64,000 nt of DNA from Cohnella rhizosphaerae (GTDB taxonomy: Bacteria > Bacillota > Bacilli > Paenibacillales > Paenibacillaceae): contig NZ_JAPDIA010000003.1 in the NCBI RefSeq assembly GCF_029525575.1, positions 798,214 through 862,213 of the forward strand, in the 5' to 3' direction. The notes under the pieces were generated by a model that saw only the letters and a program-made list of their open reading frames with translations, had not been told where the DNA came from and did no database searches. The position numbers and the translations under genes were made by a program. Of this stretch, positions 49,943 through 59,519 are shown piece by piece (the stretch's first letter is position 1; the number at the start of each line of letters is the position of its first letter).

Positions 49943-50314
49943 ATGAGAAAATGGGCGGCAATCGCGGCGACAGCCGCGCTGCTGGCAATGACGACGGCGG
50001 CATGCGGAAAAAGCAACAATAACGCGTCCACGACGCCGCCGTCGAGCGAAGCGCCGGCATCGCCCGGCGGTACGACGACGGCATCCGGCGAAGACGCGGA
50101 GACGATCTACAAGGCGCAATGCATCGCCTGCCATGCCGCGGATCTGAGCGGCGGCGTCGGTCCGAAGCTGACGGACGTCGGCGCGCGGCTGTCGACGGAC
50201 GAGCTCTCGACGCGCATTCACAACGGCGGCGGGGGCATGCCCGCGTTCAAGGGAACGCTGACGGACGATCAGATCAACACGCTGGTGAACTGGCTGAGCA
50301 CGAAGAAGGGCTAA
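49943..50314 (+). CDS. Lipoprotein cytochrome c (c-551 type)
   Basis: A 123-residue small cytochrome. The lipobox TTAAC places the lipidated Cys at 21, then a Ser/Thr/Pro-rich linker, then a single heme site CIACH (60-64) and the axial Met in GGGGMPAF (about 99). Membrane-anchored on the outside, it would carry electrons to an oxidase, like Bacillus CccB. ATG 49943 follows AGGAGG. A strong terminator follows. Confidence 0.93.
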   Translation: MRKWAAIAATAALLAMTTAACGKSNNNASTTPPSSEAPASPGGTTTASGEDAETIYKAQCIACHAADLSGGVGPKLTDVGARLSTDELSTRIHNGGGGMPAFKGTLTDDQINTLVNWLSTKKG

Positions 50315-50339
50315 TCTCGCCGGCAGCGGGAAAAGCGCG

Positions 50340-50394
50340 GCAAAAAGCCCGCGAACGCGATTCCGTGCAGGAATCCGCGTCGCGGGCTTTTTGC
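50340..50394 (+). terminator. Bidirectional terminator
   Basis: GCAAAAAGCCCGCGA (50340-50354) pairs with TCGCGGGCTTTTTGC (50380-50394), with a further inner GATTCC/GGAATC stem, between two convergent genes. Confidence 0.9.
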
Positions 50395-50423
50395 GTATGG
50401 GCGGGGAATAGGCAACCGGCCGA

Positions 50424-50978
50424 TTACTTGGCTCTGACCGGCTTCAAAGCCGCGCTCCATGTAATCAGCTGATTCAGCATTTCGTTCACGATCGGCACGT
50501 GCAGCTCCGCCGGCTTGAACGTTTGACGGTCCGAGAAGTCGGTATAAACGGAGAGCACCGGGTTCGAACGTACGTCAGCGACGAGCAGCTCGCCCAGGAT
50601 GCCGCGCAGATGCTCCGCCGCGCGCGCGCCGCCGGCGGAGCCGTAGCTGACGATGCCCGCGGCTTTGTGGTTCCAGGCGTCGCGAGCCATATCGAGCGCG
50701 TTTTTCAGCACGCCCGTAATGCTATGGTTATACTCCTGGACGATAAAGATGAATCCGTCCAGCGAAGCGAGCTTTTGATTCCAGGCGGCGATGCCGGGCT
50801 CCTGCATGGCGGTCGTCCCGAAAAACGGCAAATCGTATTCGGCGATGTCCACGATCTCGTAATTGGCGTCCTGCCGCTTGTCGGCGACTTCCTTCACCCA
50901 TGCGCCTACTTGGGGGCTGACACGTCCTTCGCGGGTGCTGCCGAGAATAATGCCGATGTTCAAATTCGCTTGCGTCAT
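50424..50978 (-). CDS. NADPH-dependent FMN reductase
   Basis: A 184-residue flavodoxin-fold reductase. The FMN phosphate loop is ILGSTREGR near the start, and VQEYNHSITGVLKNALDMA is the conserved second FMN contact. This group includes azoreductase/chromate-reductase-like enzymes. Start ATG 50978 has GGAGG 7 bp upstream; in-frame starts further up lack this. It is divergent from a MarR-type gene, with a 16-bp palindrome in the gap, so redox- or quinone-linked repression is plausible. Confidence 0.92.
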   Translation of the reverse strand: MTQANLNIGIILGSTREGRVSPQVGAWVKEVADKRQDANYEIVDIAEYDLPFFGTTAMQEPGIAAWNQKLASLDGFIFIVQEYNHSITGVLKNALDMARDAWNHKAAGIVSYGSAGGARAAEHLRGILGELLVADVRSNPVLSVYTDFSDRQTFKPAELHVPIVNEMLNQLITWSAALKPVRAK

Positions 50979-51064
50979 CTGGATTCCTCCGTTTTCTTTC
51001 ATTTGCATCCGAGTAAGAAACATGTAAACTTAAACAAGAAGATCAAAGTGCTGTGGTGGGTGAA

Positions 51065-51080
51065 AGTGAGGGCCCTCACT
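51065..51080 (+). promoter_or_regulatory. 16-bp palindrome, candidate MarR operator
   Basis: AGTGAGGGCCCTCACT is a perfect palindrome in the 158-bp gap between the FMN reductase and the MarR-type regulator. Perfect dyads of this size are what MarR-family dimers bind. Confidence 0.55.
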
Positions 51081-51136
51081 AATTCGCTTTTAGCTTACGC
51101 TTCTACTATTCGTTTGTCAAGGAGCGATCCGATTCC

Positions 51137-51605
51137 ATGACCGATTCAGCGACTGGAGATCCGAAGGCGGCAGAGGTCGTTCAGCTTGCTGCTGCGGGCT
51201 ACCCACTATATACAGCAAGAATTCGAAGCCAGACTATCTTCGTCGGACCTGCCCTTTCCGCTGTCGGGCTCGCGGATCCGGCTTTTGCTGACGGTCTGGG
51301 GAGCCGGTACGATCCGAATGAACGAGCTGGCGGGCAAGCTGGGCGTTAAAGCGAGGACGGTCACCGAACAGGTGGACGCGCTCGAGCGGGACGGGCTGAT
51401 CAGGCGAATCGCGGATCCGTACGACCGCCGGGCGACGCTGCTGGAGCTCACGGACGAAGCGCGCTGCCAGGTTCACCGGATCAAAGCCCGTCAAGCGCAG
51501 ATTTCGGAGTCGCTGCTGCGCGGTTTTACGGCCCAGCAGCGTTCGGAGCTGAGCGCGCTGTTGACGATCTTTTTTGAAGGCAAAGAGACGGACGTCTCCT
51601 GCTGA
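51137..51605 (+). CDS. MarR-family transcriptional regulator, possible N-terminal frameshift
   Basis: A winged-helix repressor. The recognition region MNELAGKLGVKARTVTEQVD and wing RIADPYDRRATLLELTDEAR are typical. The domain runs in one frame from TTG 51186 (139 residues). The better ribosome site (AAGGAG at 51120) belongs to ATG 51137 in another frame; a one-base excess near 51174 would join them as EVVSLLLRATHYIQQEFEAR, giving the expected first helix. Unlike the other shifts here, this one is not in a long homopolymer, so it is less certain. Probably represses itself and the FMN reductase. Confidence 0.75.
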
Positions 51606-51618
51606 CCGAGAAACGATA

Positions 51619-51668
51619 AAACGGACCCGTTCGCCTCTGCTTCGAGAGGGAAGGGTCCGTTTGTTTTT
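51619..51668 (+). terminator. Terminator between marR-type gene and NAG kinase gene
   Basis: AAACGGACCC (51619-51628) pairs with GGGTCCGTTT (51653-51662), with an inner CCTCT/AGAGG stem, then a T-rich tail. Confidence 0.85.
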
Positions 51669-51673
51669 GCGGA

Positions 51674-52696
51674 TCAGAGCCTCGCTTGTACGCCTTGCAA
51701 CACCTTGCTTCGCATGCCGGCGTCGACCGGGGCGCCGCGGGCCAGCTCCAGCGCCCACAGCACCGCGCCGGTCGCCGGAGGGACGGCGAGCGGGAGGAAG
51801 CGGCATCGGCGGCCGGTCAGCTCGCCCACCTCCCGCATATACCGCTGCATCATCAGCGGACTTTCCGCTTTGATCCAGACAGAGCCGGACAGCACGATCT
51901 CGATCTCGTCGTCCGCGGGGAAGTCGAGATTGGCGATGCAGCCCGCCGTGGACAGCGCCATCTGCCTGGCCGAGTGCGCCACCAGCGCGACGGCGGCTTC
52001 GTCGCCCGCGTCCGCAGCGGCGAACAGCACGCGCATCAGCGCCGTGTTCGGGAGCGCGCGCTTGTACGCGGCTTCGGCGGCATACGCCATGAAGCGCTCG
52101 CGCGACGGCGCGCCGAGCAGCGCCATGACCGGCTCGGCCATCGCGGTCGGCGGTCCCAGCCGGTAGAAGCCGTCATAGACCGCGCGTACGACCTTGCGGC
52201 CCAGGTAGTAGCCGCCGCCCTCGTCCCCGGCGAGCTCGCTGCCGATGCCGCCGACCTGCAGCCGCAGGCCGCTCGGCGAGATGCCGCCGGTGACGGCGCC
52301 CGAGCCGTTGACCGAGCAGATGCCGTAGCCGCGCGCGGTGCCCGCCTTGATGCCGAGGAACGAATCGTTGTCCACGGCATACTGCCGCAGCCCGATTCGC
52401 CCGGCGATCCGGCACAGCTCCTCCTGCTGCGTGGGCAGGTCGCAGCCCGCGAGGCCGAACGCTGCGGCATCGACCTGCGAAGGCGCGATGCCGCATGGCG
52501 CGAGCAGCTCGCGGATGCGGGCGTCCATCTCGCGGTAAGCGCCCGCGTAGCCGTCGGCGAACCGCTCGTGGCTGCACGTGCCCGCGTTGATATGGTTGAC
52601 GAAGCCGCCCTCGCGGTCGAACAGGAAATAGTCGGTCTTGCTGTTGCCGCCGTCCACGCCGATGACGTAGCCGGCCCCCGGTTCCGCGCCGTTCAT
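51674..52696 (-). CDS. BadF/BadG-type ATPase, N-acetylglucosamine kinase-like
   Basis: A 340-residue ASKHA-fold kinase. The phosphate-1 motif GVDGGNSKTD is near residue 12; CSVNGSGAVTGG and GGIGSELAGDEGGGYYLGRK follow; the adenosine-motif region is IEIVLSGSVWIKAESPL. This matches the BadF/BadG/BcrA/BcrD family that includes eukaryotic-type N-acetylglucosamine kinase and MurK, fitting a wall-sugar locus. Start taken at 52696. The open frame continues upstream into the tandem array, which should not be counted as protein. Confidence 0.86.
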   Translation of the reverse strand: MNGAEPGAGYVIGVDGGNSKTDYFLFDREGGFVNHINAGTCSHERFADGYAGAYREMDARIRELLAPCGIAPSQVDAAAFGLAGCDLPTQQEELCRIAGRIGLRQYAVDNDSFLGIKAGTARGYGICSVNGSGAVTGGISPSGLRLQVGGIGSELAGDEGGGYYLGRKVVRAVYDGFYRLGPPTAMAEPVMALLGAPSRERFMAYAAEAAYKRALPNTALMRVLFAAADAGDEAAVALVAHSARQMALSTAGCIANLDFPADDEIEIVLSGSVWIKAESPLMMQRYMREVGELTGRRCRFLPLAVPPATGAVLWALELARGAPVDAGMRSKVLQGVQARL

Positions 52697-52764
52697 AGGT
52701 ATCACGCTCGTTTCTCTTTCTTGTAACACATTCGCTTGCCGAGGGCTCTCGTGCACCCGAGCGA

Positions 52765-53428
52765 TAGCTGAAGAAAGCTCCGCTATCGCGCCTAAACCAA
52801 ACCCGTGCAACTCATAGAGGAAAAAACTTCCGCTATAGTCGCCCAAACTCGGCCATCGCCGCCCATAGCGGAAAAAACTTCCGCTAAAAGCCACGCAAAC
52901 CCGGCCAGCGTCGCCCATAGCGGAAAAAACTTCCGCTAAAAGCCACTCAAACTCGGCCATTGCCGCCCCTAGCGGAAAAAACTTCCGCTAAAAGCCGCTC
53001 TAACCCGGCCGGCGTGGCCCATAGCGGAAAAAACTTCCGCTAAAAGCCACTCAAACCCGGCCAGCGTGGCCCCGAGCGGAAAAAACTTCCGCTAAAAGCC
53101 GCTCAAACCCGGCCGGCGTCGCCCATAGCGGAAAAAACTTCCGCTAAAAGCCGCTCAAATCCGGCCGGCGTGGCCCCTAGCGGAAAAAACTTCCGCTAAA
53201 AGCCGCTCAAATCCGGCCGGCGTGGCCCCTAGCGGAAAAAACTTCCGCTAAAAGCCACTCAAACCCCGCCAGCGAGGCCCCTAGCGGAAAAAACTTCCGC
53301 TAAAAGCCGCTCAAACCCGGCCGGCGTCGCCCATAGCGGAAACAACTTCCGCTAAAAGCCGCTCAAACCCCGCCAGCGTGGCCCCTAGCGGAAAAAACTT
53401 CTGCTATAGTCGCCCAAACCTGACCCGC
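52765..53428 (+). repeat. 52-bp tandem array D, about 12 units, each with a hairpin
   Basis: About twelve full 52-bp units plus a decayed first unit. Each carries AGCGGAAAAAACTTCCGCT, a 7-bp stem (AGCGGAA/TTCCGCT) with a 5-nt loop, then AAAAGCCGCTCAAACCCGG and CCGGCGTGGCCCCT. Steps of 51, then 52 bp throughout were measured (anchors 52819, 52870, 52922, 52974, 53026, 53078, 53130, 53182). Located between two minus-strand genes. Stems are kept even where linkers vary. Confidence 0.93.
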
Positions 53429-53452
53429 ACCGGCCCAATTTACAGCCGATAC

Positions 53453-54734
53453 TCACCCGAACTGCGGCAAATACGCCTTGTGCGCTTCCTTCAGCTCGTT
53501 GAAGCATGCCAGCGCCGTGTTGTAGTCGCCGACGAGCGGGTTCATGAGCAGCGCGCGCATCGCGGCGTCCTCGCTGCCGCTCACCGCGGCAGCTACCGTC
53601 TCGCGCTCGTACGCCTTCACCATCCGCATATAATCGATGATGTGGCGATTCGCGAAGCCCGGCACCGCGACCGGCGTCGCGCCGTCCTTGCCGATGACCG
53701 CGGACGTCTCGACCGCGTCGTCGTCTTCCATAAACGACAAGGCGCCGCGATTCAGCAGGTTCACGACGTGCACCTCGCGCTTGTCGTTCCAGATCGCGTC
53801 CACGAGGCTGATCGCCACCTCCGAATAGTTGGCGCCGCCGCGCGAGGAGAGCAGCTCCGGCTTCACGTGCAGCTCGGCGTCCTCGTAAATCCGCAACAGG
53901 TCCGCCTCGATATCGATGCACTTCTCGCCGCGCGTCTGCTCGCTTTCCATCAGCAGCTTCAGCTTCTTGTCCTTGAAGTAGTAATACTCGAGGTAGGAGG
54001 AGGGAATCGCGCCGACCATGTTCACGAGCTCGCGGCTGAAGCCGCTCGACGGAATGTTTTTCATCGCCTCGCTGTTGAGCCCGAGCTCGAGCGCCGTTTT
54101 CAGATAGTCCTTGCCGTCTTGTTCGATCGCGGTGATCCAGCTCAGGTGGTTAAGTCCGACATACGTCATCTTGGCGTCCGGCAGCGCGAGCGACTCGCGG
54201 ATGCTCTTGTACATATTATACGGAACGTTGCAAAGGCCGAGCATCTTGACGCCGGTATGCTTGAGCAGCGCCTCGGTGATGATGCCCGCCGGGTTCGAGA
54301 AGTTGATCAGCCAGGCGTTCGGGCACAGTTCCTCCATCCGCGCCGCGATCTGCAGCATGACCGGAATCGTGCGCATCGCCTTGAAAAAGCCGCCGATCCC
54401 GCACGTCTCCTGGCCGATCAGGCCGTACTTGAGCGGGATCTTCTCGTCGAGCACGCGGGCGGACAGCTTGCCGACGCGAATCTGCGCGAGCACGAAGTCC
54501 GCGTCCCGCAGCGCCTCGTCCAGGTCCTGGGTCAGCGTGACGCGGCAGGACAGATTTTCCGCTTCGATCATGCGCCGGCACAGGCTGCCGACGACGTTCA
54601 GCTTATGCGCGTCGATGTCCATCAGCACGAGCTCGCTGACGGGCAGAACCCCCCTTGCGCTTGATGATGCCTTCGATCAGCTCCGGCGTATACGTGCTGC
54701 CGGACCCGATAATCGCGATTTTCAGCTTGCTCAT
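53453..54734 (-). CDS. GH4 family phospho-glycosidase, frameshifted
   Basis: Repaired length is 426 residues. The NAD-binding N-terminus IAIIGSGSTYTPELIEGI is diagnostic; NFSNPAG, LGLCNVP (metal-binding Cys), VGLNHLSW (metal-binding His) and SSRGGANYSEVA complete the GH4 set. It resembles 6-phospho-beta-glucosidases (LicH/ChbF group), which use NAD and a divalent metal. The six-C run at 54649-54654 has an extra base; repair restores IKRKGVLPVSELVLMD and a start at ATG 54734 with AGGAGG upstream. Divergent from an RpiR regulator with an operator in between. Confidence 0.88.
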
Positions 54735-54837
54735 GACTTACCTCCTGCGGGCCCGTTCGGTCCAACGTACCTTTTAAGTTGCGGCCCTTCATTTGCGGCT
54801 ATTATAGCATGGGACCCACTTGCCAACAATAAAATAT

Positions 54838-54852
54838 AGAAATTTTATTTCA
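54838..54852 (+). promoter_or_regulatory. RpiR-type operator in the GH4/rpiR gap
   Basis: AGAAAT-TTT-ATTTCA, one mismatch from the perfect inverted repeat at 55932-55946. It lies in the strongly AT-rich divergent gap (54735-54981). Confidence 0.65.
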
Positions 54853-54981
54853 TTATGATATATTTGTTTCAAAATATTATTTCTAATCCGCAAATGGCTC
54901 AACCGTCCCGCCATCCCTTGTCTTTTGCAAAAAATGGCCTTACTATTTACTAAAATACGACAGAATGCGCAGGTACCTACC

Positions 54982-55845
54982 ATGGCGATCCAGAACAATA
55001 TATTGCTCAAGATCCGCGACATGAAGGACAGCATGACGCCCGTCGAACGGATGGTGGCCGAGTACATCCTCGCCAATACGGAGGAGATTCCGCATCTCTC
55101 GATCAAGAGCCTGGCGCAGTTCAGCCGGACGAGCGACGCGTCGGTGCTGCGCTTTTGCAAGACGCTCGGCTACAGCGGTTACCGCAGCTTCATCGTGAGC
55201 ATCTCGGCGTCGGTCGGTTCGATGGACGAGGAGCAGAAGGACGAGTATACCGATATCCAGCCCGGGGACGACCTGAACGTCGTCGTCTCGAACATCTCGT
55301 ACAACAACATGAAGTCGATCGAGGACACGCTCAGCATCATCGACCGGAGCGCGGTCGCCAAGGCGGTCCAGGCGCTGCGCGACACGAACCGGATCGTATT
55401 TTTCGGCATCGGGGCTTCGGGACTCGTATGCATGGACGGCGAGCAGAAGTTCTCGCGCATCAACAAGATGTGCCACGCCTACACGGACGGGCACAGCCAA
55501 CTGACGGCGGCCACGCTGCTCGGCAAAGGCGACGTCGCCTTCTTCGTCTCCAACTCCGGCGATACGATCGAGATCCTCGAGGCGCTCGAGATCACGCAGC
55601 GCGCGGGCGCGACCTCGATCGCCCTTACCAAGTTCAACAAGAGCGAGCTCGCGGACAAGGCCGACATCGTGCTCAGCATCTCCACGCCCGAGGTCACGAT
55701 CCGGAGCGGGGCGATGGGGTCGCGCATCGCGATGCTGACCGTCATCGACATCCTGTTCGCCGGCGTGGCCAGCGCGGAATATCCGAATATCAAAAAGTAT
55801 TTGTTGAAAACCCACAATATTTTGGCGGGAAAGCACCGCAGATAG
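54982..55845 (+). CDS. RpiR/MurR-family transcriptional regulator
   Basis: A 287-residue regulator. The N-terminal HTH_6 domain (MTPVERMVAEYILANTEEIP; TSDASVLRFCKTLGYSGYRS) is followed by a SIS phosphosugar-binding domain from about 125 (IVFFGIGASGLVCMD; AFFVSNSGDTIEILEALEI). ATG 54982 is used; the site upstream is weak. Position between GH4 and murQ genes suggests it senses N-acetylmuramate-6-phosphate or a related amino-sugar phosphate. The TGAAATTTTATTTCA-type repeats on both sides are its likely sites. Confidence 0.93.
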   Translation: MAIQNNILLKIRDMKDSMTPVERMVAEYILANTEEIPHLSIKSLAQFSRTSDASVLRFCKTLGYSGYRSFIVSISASVGSMDEEQKDEYTDIQPGDDLNVVVSNISYNNMKSIEDTLSIIDRSAVAKAVQALRDTNRIVFFGIGASGLVCMDGEQKFSRINKMCHAYTDGHSQLTAATLLGKGDVAFFVSNSGDTIEILEALEITQRAGATSIALTKFNKSELADKADIVLSISTPEVTIRSGAMGSRIAMLTVIDILFAGVASAEYPNIKKYLLKTHNILAGKHRR

Positions 55846-55853
55846 CGATTTCA

Positions 55854-55889
55854 GACATTGCCGGACACGCGCGGCAGTGTCTTTTTTTT
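55854..55889 (+). terminator. Terminator after the RpiR gene
   Basis: GACATTGCCG (55854-55863) pairs with CGGCAGTGTC (55872-55881), one mismatch, then eight Ts. Confidence 0.85.
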
Positions 55890-55931
55890 GTTGCTTTTAT
55901 GAAAATAAAAATGCAATTAAAATTTTTACAA

Positions 55932-55946
55932 TGAAATTTTATTTCA
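55932..55946 (+). promoter_or_regulatory. RpiR-type operator of the murQ operon
   Basis: TGAAAT-TTT-ATTTCA is a perfect inverted repeat. It shares 14 bp with the site at 54839-54852 and lies 8 bp upstream of the -35 box of the murQ promoter. Confidence 0.7.
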
Positions 55947-55954
55947 AAAAAGTA

Positions 55955-55984
55955 TTGACGCTTCCAAAGCGGAGACGATAAGAT
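55955..55984 (+). promoter_or_regulatory. Promoter of the murQ operon
   Basis: TTGACG (55955-55960) and TAAGAT (55979-55984), 18 bp apart, about 70 bp before the murQ start. Confidence 0.6.
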
Positions 55985-56057
55985 AGAGCCCAAGAGGGGG
56001 GCATTAAATAGATCCATGAAAGGACGATCCTCACAAACAAAGGGTAGGAGAATGGCC

Positions 56058-56973
56058 ATGAACGAATATCTCGCGGGTCTAACCACCGAGAAGATCAATC
56101 CGGCAACCCGGACGATCGACGAGTGCACAACGGAGCAGATGCTGCATCTTCTCAACCGGGAGGATGCCGCCGTTCCGGCCGCGGTGGCGGAAGAAATTCC
56201 GAACATCATGGAGGCGGTAGACGTTCTGCATGCCAGGCTCAGGAGCGGGGGGCAGAATGTTCTATATTGGCGCCGGCTCGTCCGGCAGAATCGGCGTACT
56301 GGACGCATCCGAGTGTCCGCCCACCTTCGGGGTCGACCCTGAGCTCGTGCAGGGGCATATAGCAGGCGGGGATACGGCGCTTCGAACAGCGGTGGAAGGA
56401 TTCGAGGACAACGCGGAGGAGGGGATGGCGCTCATCGCGCGCATCGGCGTCACGGACAAGGACGCGGTCATCGGCATCTCGGCCAGCGGCAGCGCGGCCT
56501 TCGTCATCGCCGCGCTTCGTCGGGCGGGAGAGATCGGCGCGGCCACGATCGGCGTCGTCAACAACAAAGGCTCGAAGCTCGGCGAAGTGTGCGACATCTG
56601 CATCGCGCCCGTCGTCGGACCGGAGGTCATCATGGGCTCCACGCGGCTGAAAGCCGGCTCGGCGCAGAAGCTGGTGCTTAACATGCTGACGACGGCGACG
56701 ATGGTCAAGTTGGGGAAAACCTACAACAATCTGATGGTCGACCTCAAGGCGAGCAACAAGAAGCTGCAGGATCGCTCGATCCGCATCATCAAGGCCGCGA
56801 CCGGCGTCGACGCCGAGACGGCGTCCGATTATCTGGCGCGGGCGTCGCAGAGCTGCAAGCTCGCGATTCTGATGATCGAGACGGGGCTCGCCGCTTCGGA
56901 GGCGGCCGCATCGCTGGCCCGCTTCGAAGGCAATCTCAAGGCGACGATCCGCGCGCACAAGCAAGTCGTTTAA
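56058..56973 (+). CDS. murQ: N-acetylmuramic acid 6-phosphate etherase, frameshifted
   Basis: Splits the lactyl ether of MurNAc-6-phosphate to give GlcNAc-6-phosphate and lactate in wall recycling. Repaired length of 304 is normal. LTTEKINPATRTID, the SIS-domain motif GAGSSGRIGVLDASECPPTF with the catalytic Glu in DASE, and GISASGSAAFVIAALRRA are diagnostic. The six-G run at 56247-56252 holds one extra base. The ATG at 56058 is preferred, 7 bp after TAGGAG. First gene of an operon with an ABC transporter and AnmK. Confidence 0.92.
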
Positions 56974-57034
56974 CCGGCAAGCGTTAGTCTTCATTCACCC
57001 GATTGAGGGGCCATCCCAAGGAGGAGTCATCCGA

Positions 57035-58493
57035 ATGATGAACAAAGGCAAAGCACTCTCGCTCATGCTCGCAGCGACGCTGTCCGTATCCGCGCTGACC
57101 GCGTGCGGCGGCAACAACGACAAGAACGGCGCGGCCAGCCCGGCCGCATCCGGCTCGGCTGCCGCATCCGGCTCCGCCGATTCCGGCGCCAAGGATACGA
57201 TCACGGCGCTGCTGCCGCCCGTATCGCCGACGTACCAGGACAACTTCGACCAGATGGAAAAGGATTTCAACGCCAAGTACCCGAACCTGACGCTCAAAAT
57301 CGAGCCGGCCAGCTGGGAAGACATGACGCAGAAGCTCGACACGCAGGTTAACGCGGGCAGCCCGCCGGACATCGCGTTCATCGGCTCCGACGGCATCGCC
57401 AAGTACGTGCAGCAGGGCATGGCGCTCGACCTGACCGACGTCGCGACGCCGGAGATGACGGGCGACTACGATACCGCGCCGCTGGAATACATGAAAAACG
57501 GCTCCGGCCTGTACGGCTTCCCCGCTTACATGGAAGTCCACGCCCTGGGCGGCAACAAGGAATTCCTCGAGGCTGCGGGCATCGATTGGAAAAACGTTCA
57601 GAAAAACGGCTGGACCTACGACGAATTCCGCGAGGCGATCAAGAAGGGCGTCGTGAAAAACGGCAATGCGACTTCCCGCTACGGCTTCGTCTTCGCGACG
57701 GCAGGCGTCGCTTCCAAGGACTACCTCGGCATCATGGCCAAGAGCGCGGGCATGCCGGCCGCGTTTAACAAAGATCTGAAGTATGCCTATACGAGCAAAA
57801 ACTATCTGGAGCTGCTGACGGATCTTCGCCAGATGATCGACGACGGCTCGATGCCGAAGGAGCTGAGCTCCGTCGACGCGGGCAAGCGCTGGAACATGTT
57901 CCTCACCGGCCAGACGATGATCACCGGCAAGGGCCTGGCGACGTTCGAGAACTCCGCGAAAAAAGAACAACGCGAAAATCGACGCCAAAGACGGCAGCGC
58001 GGTCAAGGACAGCATCAAGGTCGACTATATCGTCCTGCCGGTGCCGACCTTCGCAGGCGCGGAGCCGGTGTCCTCGACGGTCGTCGACGGCTACGTCGCG
58101 TTCCGCGGCAAGAAGGAGCCGACCGCCGAGCATAAGGCGAACATCGCCAAGGCCGCCTACTTCCTGTCGAGCGGCAAGGTCGCGGCCACGACGAACAACG
58201 ACCTGTTCGCGGCCCACATCACCAAGAGCGGACGCGAAGCGGCCGCTTCCATGACGGTCGACCGCAGCCCGGACAACGTCGCCGCCGTCGAGACGATGCT
58301 CTCCCACGCCGCGCCGGCGCGTCCCGACATCCCGGCCGACCTCGGCGCCAAGGCGATCAAGATCGAGAACGAGGTCATCGTTCCGAAAATGCAAGCCTTG
58401 CTCGCCGGCGAGATCAAGCCGCAGGACATGTACGACGCGGTGAAGAAAGCCGCGATCGACGCCTTCGGCCAGGACGGCATCGTCCAAGATTAA
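57035..58493 (+). CDS. Sugar ABC transporter substrate-binding lipoprotein, frameshifted
   Basis: Repaired length is 485 residues. The lipobox SALTAC puts the lipidated Cys at about residue 24. The body (NPGS-type start of the domain, DTITALLPPVSPTYQDNFDQ; GLYGFPAYMEVHALGGNKEF) fits CUT1 binding proteins. The A6 run at 57959-57964 has one extra base; repair reads NSAKKNNAKIDAKDGSAVKD through to TFAGAEPVSS. Context between murQ and anmK suggests it binds an amino sugar or muropeptide-derived sugar. Confidence 0.88.
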
Positions 58494-58595
58494 CGACGCA
58501 TTCGCAATAACGCATTCGCGTACGGATAGCCGCGTGATCACCCCGCATGCGGCTATCCTTCTTCATAAGCGGACGCGAGGAGAGGAGTCCTGCAC

Positions 58596-59499
58596 ATGGC
58601 CCAGTCGGCACAATCGGTCAAAAAAGCGCAAGATCAAAGGCGACGGCGCATGGGGCTACGCGTTCATCGCGGTCGCGCTCATCGTGTACGCCCTGTTTAC
58701 GGCTTATCCGGTCTTCAGCGCGTTCCTCATCAGCTTCCAGGAATACAAGCCGCTGGGTTCGACCTACATCGGCTTCGACAATTATACGGCGACGTTCAAG
58801 GACGACCTGTTCTGGAAGTCGATCAAAAACACGCTCTACTACACCATACTGACCGTCCCGGTCGCGCTGCTGCTGTCTTTTCTCGTGGCGATCATGATTC
58901 TCCCGCTGCGCAAGAAGCTGCAGACCGTGTTCAAAGCCGTGTATTACCTGCCCGTGGTCGCCTCCGGCGTCGCGCTCTCGCTCGTCTGGCTGTGGATCTT
59001 CGATCCGATGCCGGGCGGCATCTTCAACCAATTCATCGGCTGGTTCGGCGCGCACAACCAGAACTGGCTCGGCTCGAGCGCCACGGCGATGCTCTCGCTC
59101 GTCATCATGGCCTGGCTGTCCAGCCACGGCGCCAGCATCATCATCTATCTGGCCGCGTTGCTCGGCATCGACGACAGCTACTACGAAGCGGCGGACCTCG
59201 ACGGCGCGTCCTTCCTGCAGAAGCTGTGGCATATCGTCATTCCGAGCCTCAAGCCGACGACGCTGTTCCTGCTCGTGACGGCCGTGATCGGATCGTTCCA
59301 GGTGTTCCAGAACGCGTACCTGATGACCGGCGGCGGACCGGACCATGCGACGACGATGGTCGGCCTGCTCATTTTCGACAATGCCTTCAAGTACTTTGAA
59401 TTCGGCAAAGCCGCGGCCCAATCTCTGATATTGGCGCTTATCATAGCCCTGGTCTCGCTGTTCCAGTTCAAGTTCCTGGGCAAAGACGTGGACTACTAG
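58596..59499 (+). CDS. Sugar ABC transporter permease, MalF type, frameshifted
   Basis: Repaired length is 300 residues. The EAA loop is EAADLDGASFLQKLWHIVIP, and MTGGGPDHATTMVGLLIFDN lies near the end. The A6 run at 58620-58625 has one extra base just after the start; repair reads MAQSAQSVKKRKIKGDGAWG. ATG 58596 follows GAGGAGAGGAG. Second component of the transporter in the murQ operon. Confidence 0.9.
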
Positions 59500-59519
59500 G
59501 GGGAAGGAGGCAACCGCAT

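Noticed and set aside
52697..52960. Extended N-terminus for the NAG kinase-like gene
   Set aside because: The extra residues are translated from the 52-bp repeat units and have no resemblance to the kinase family.
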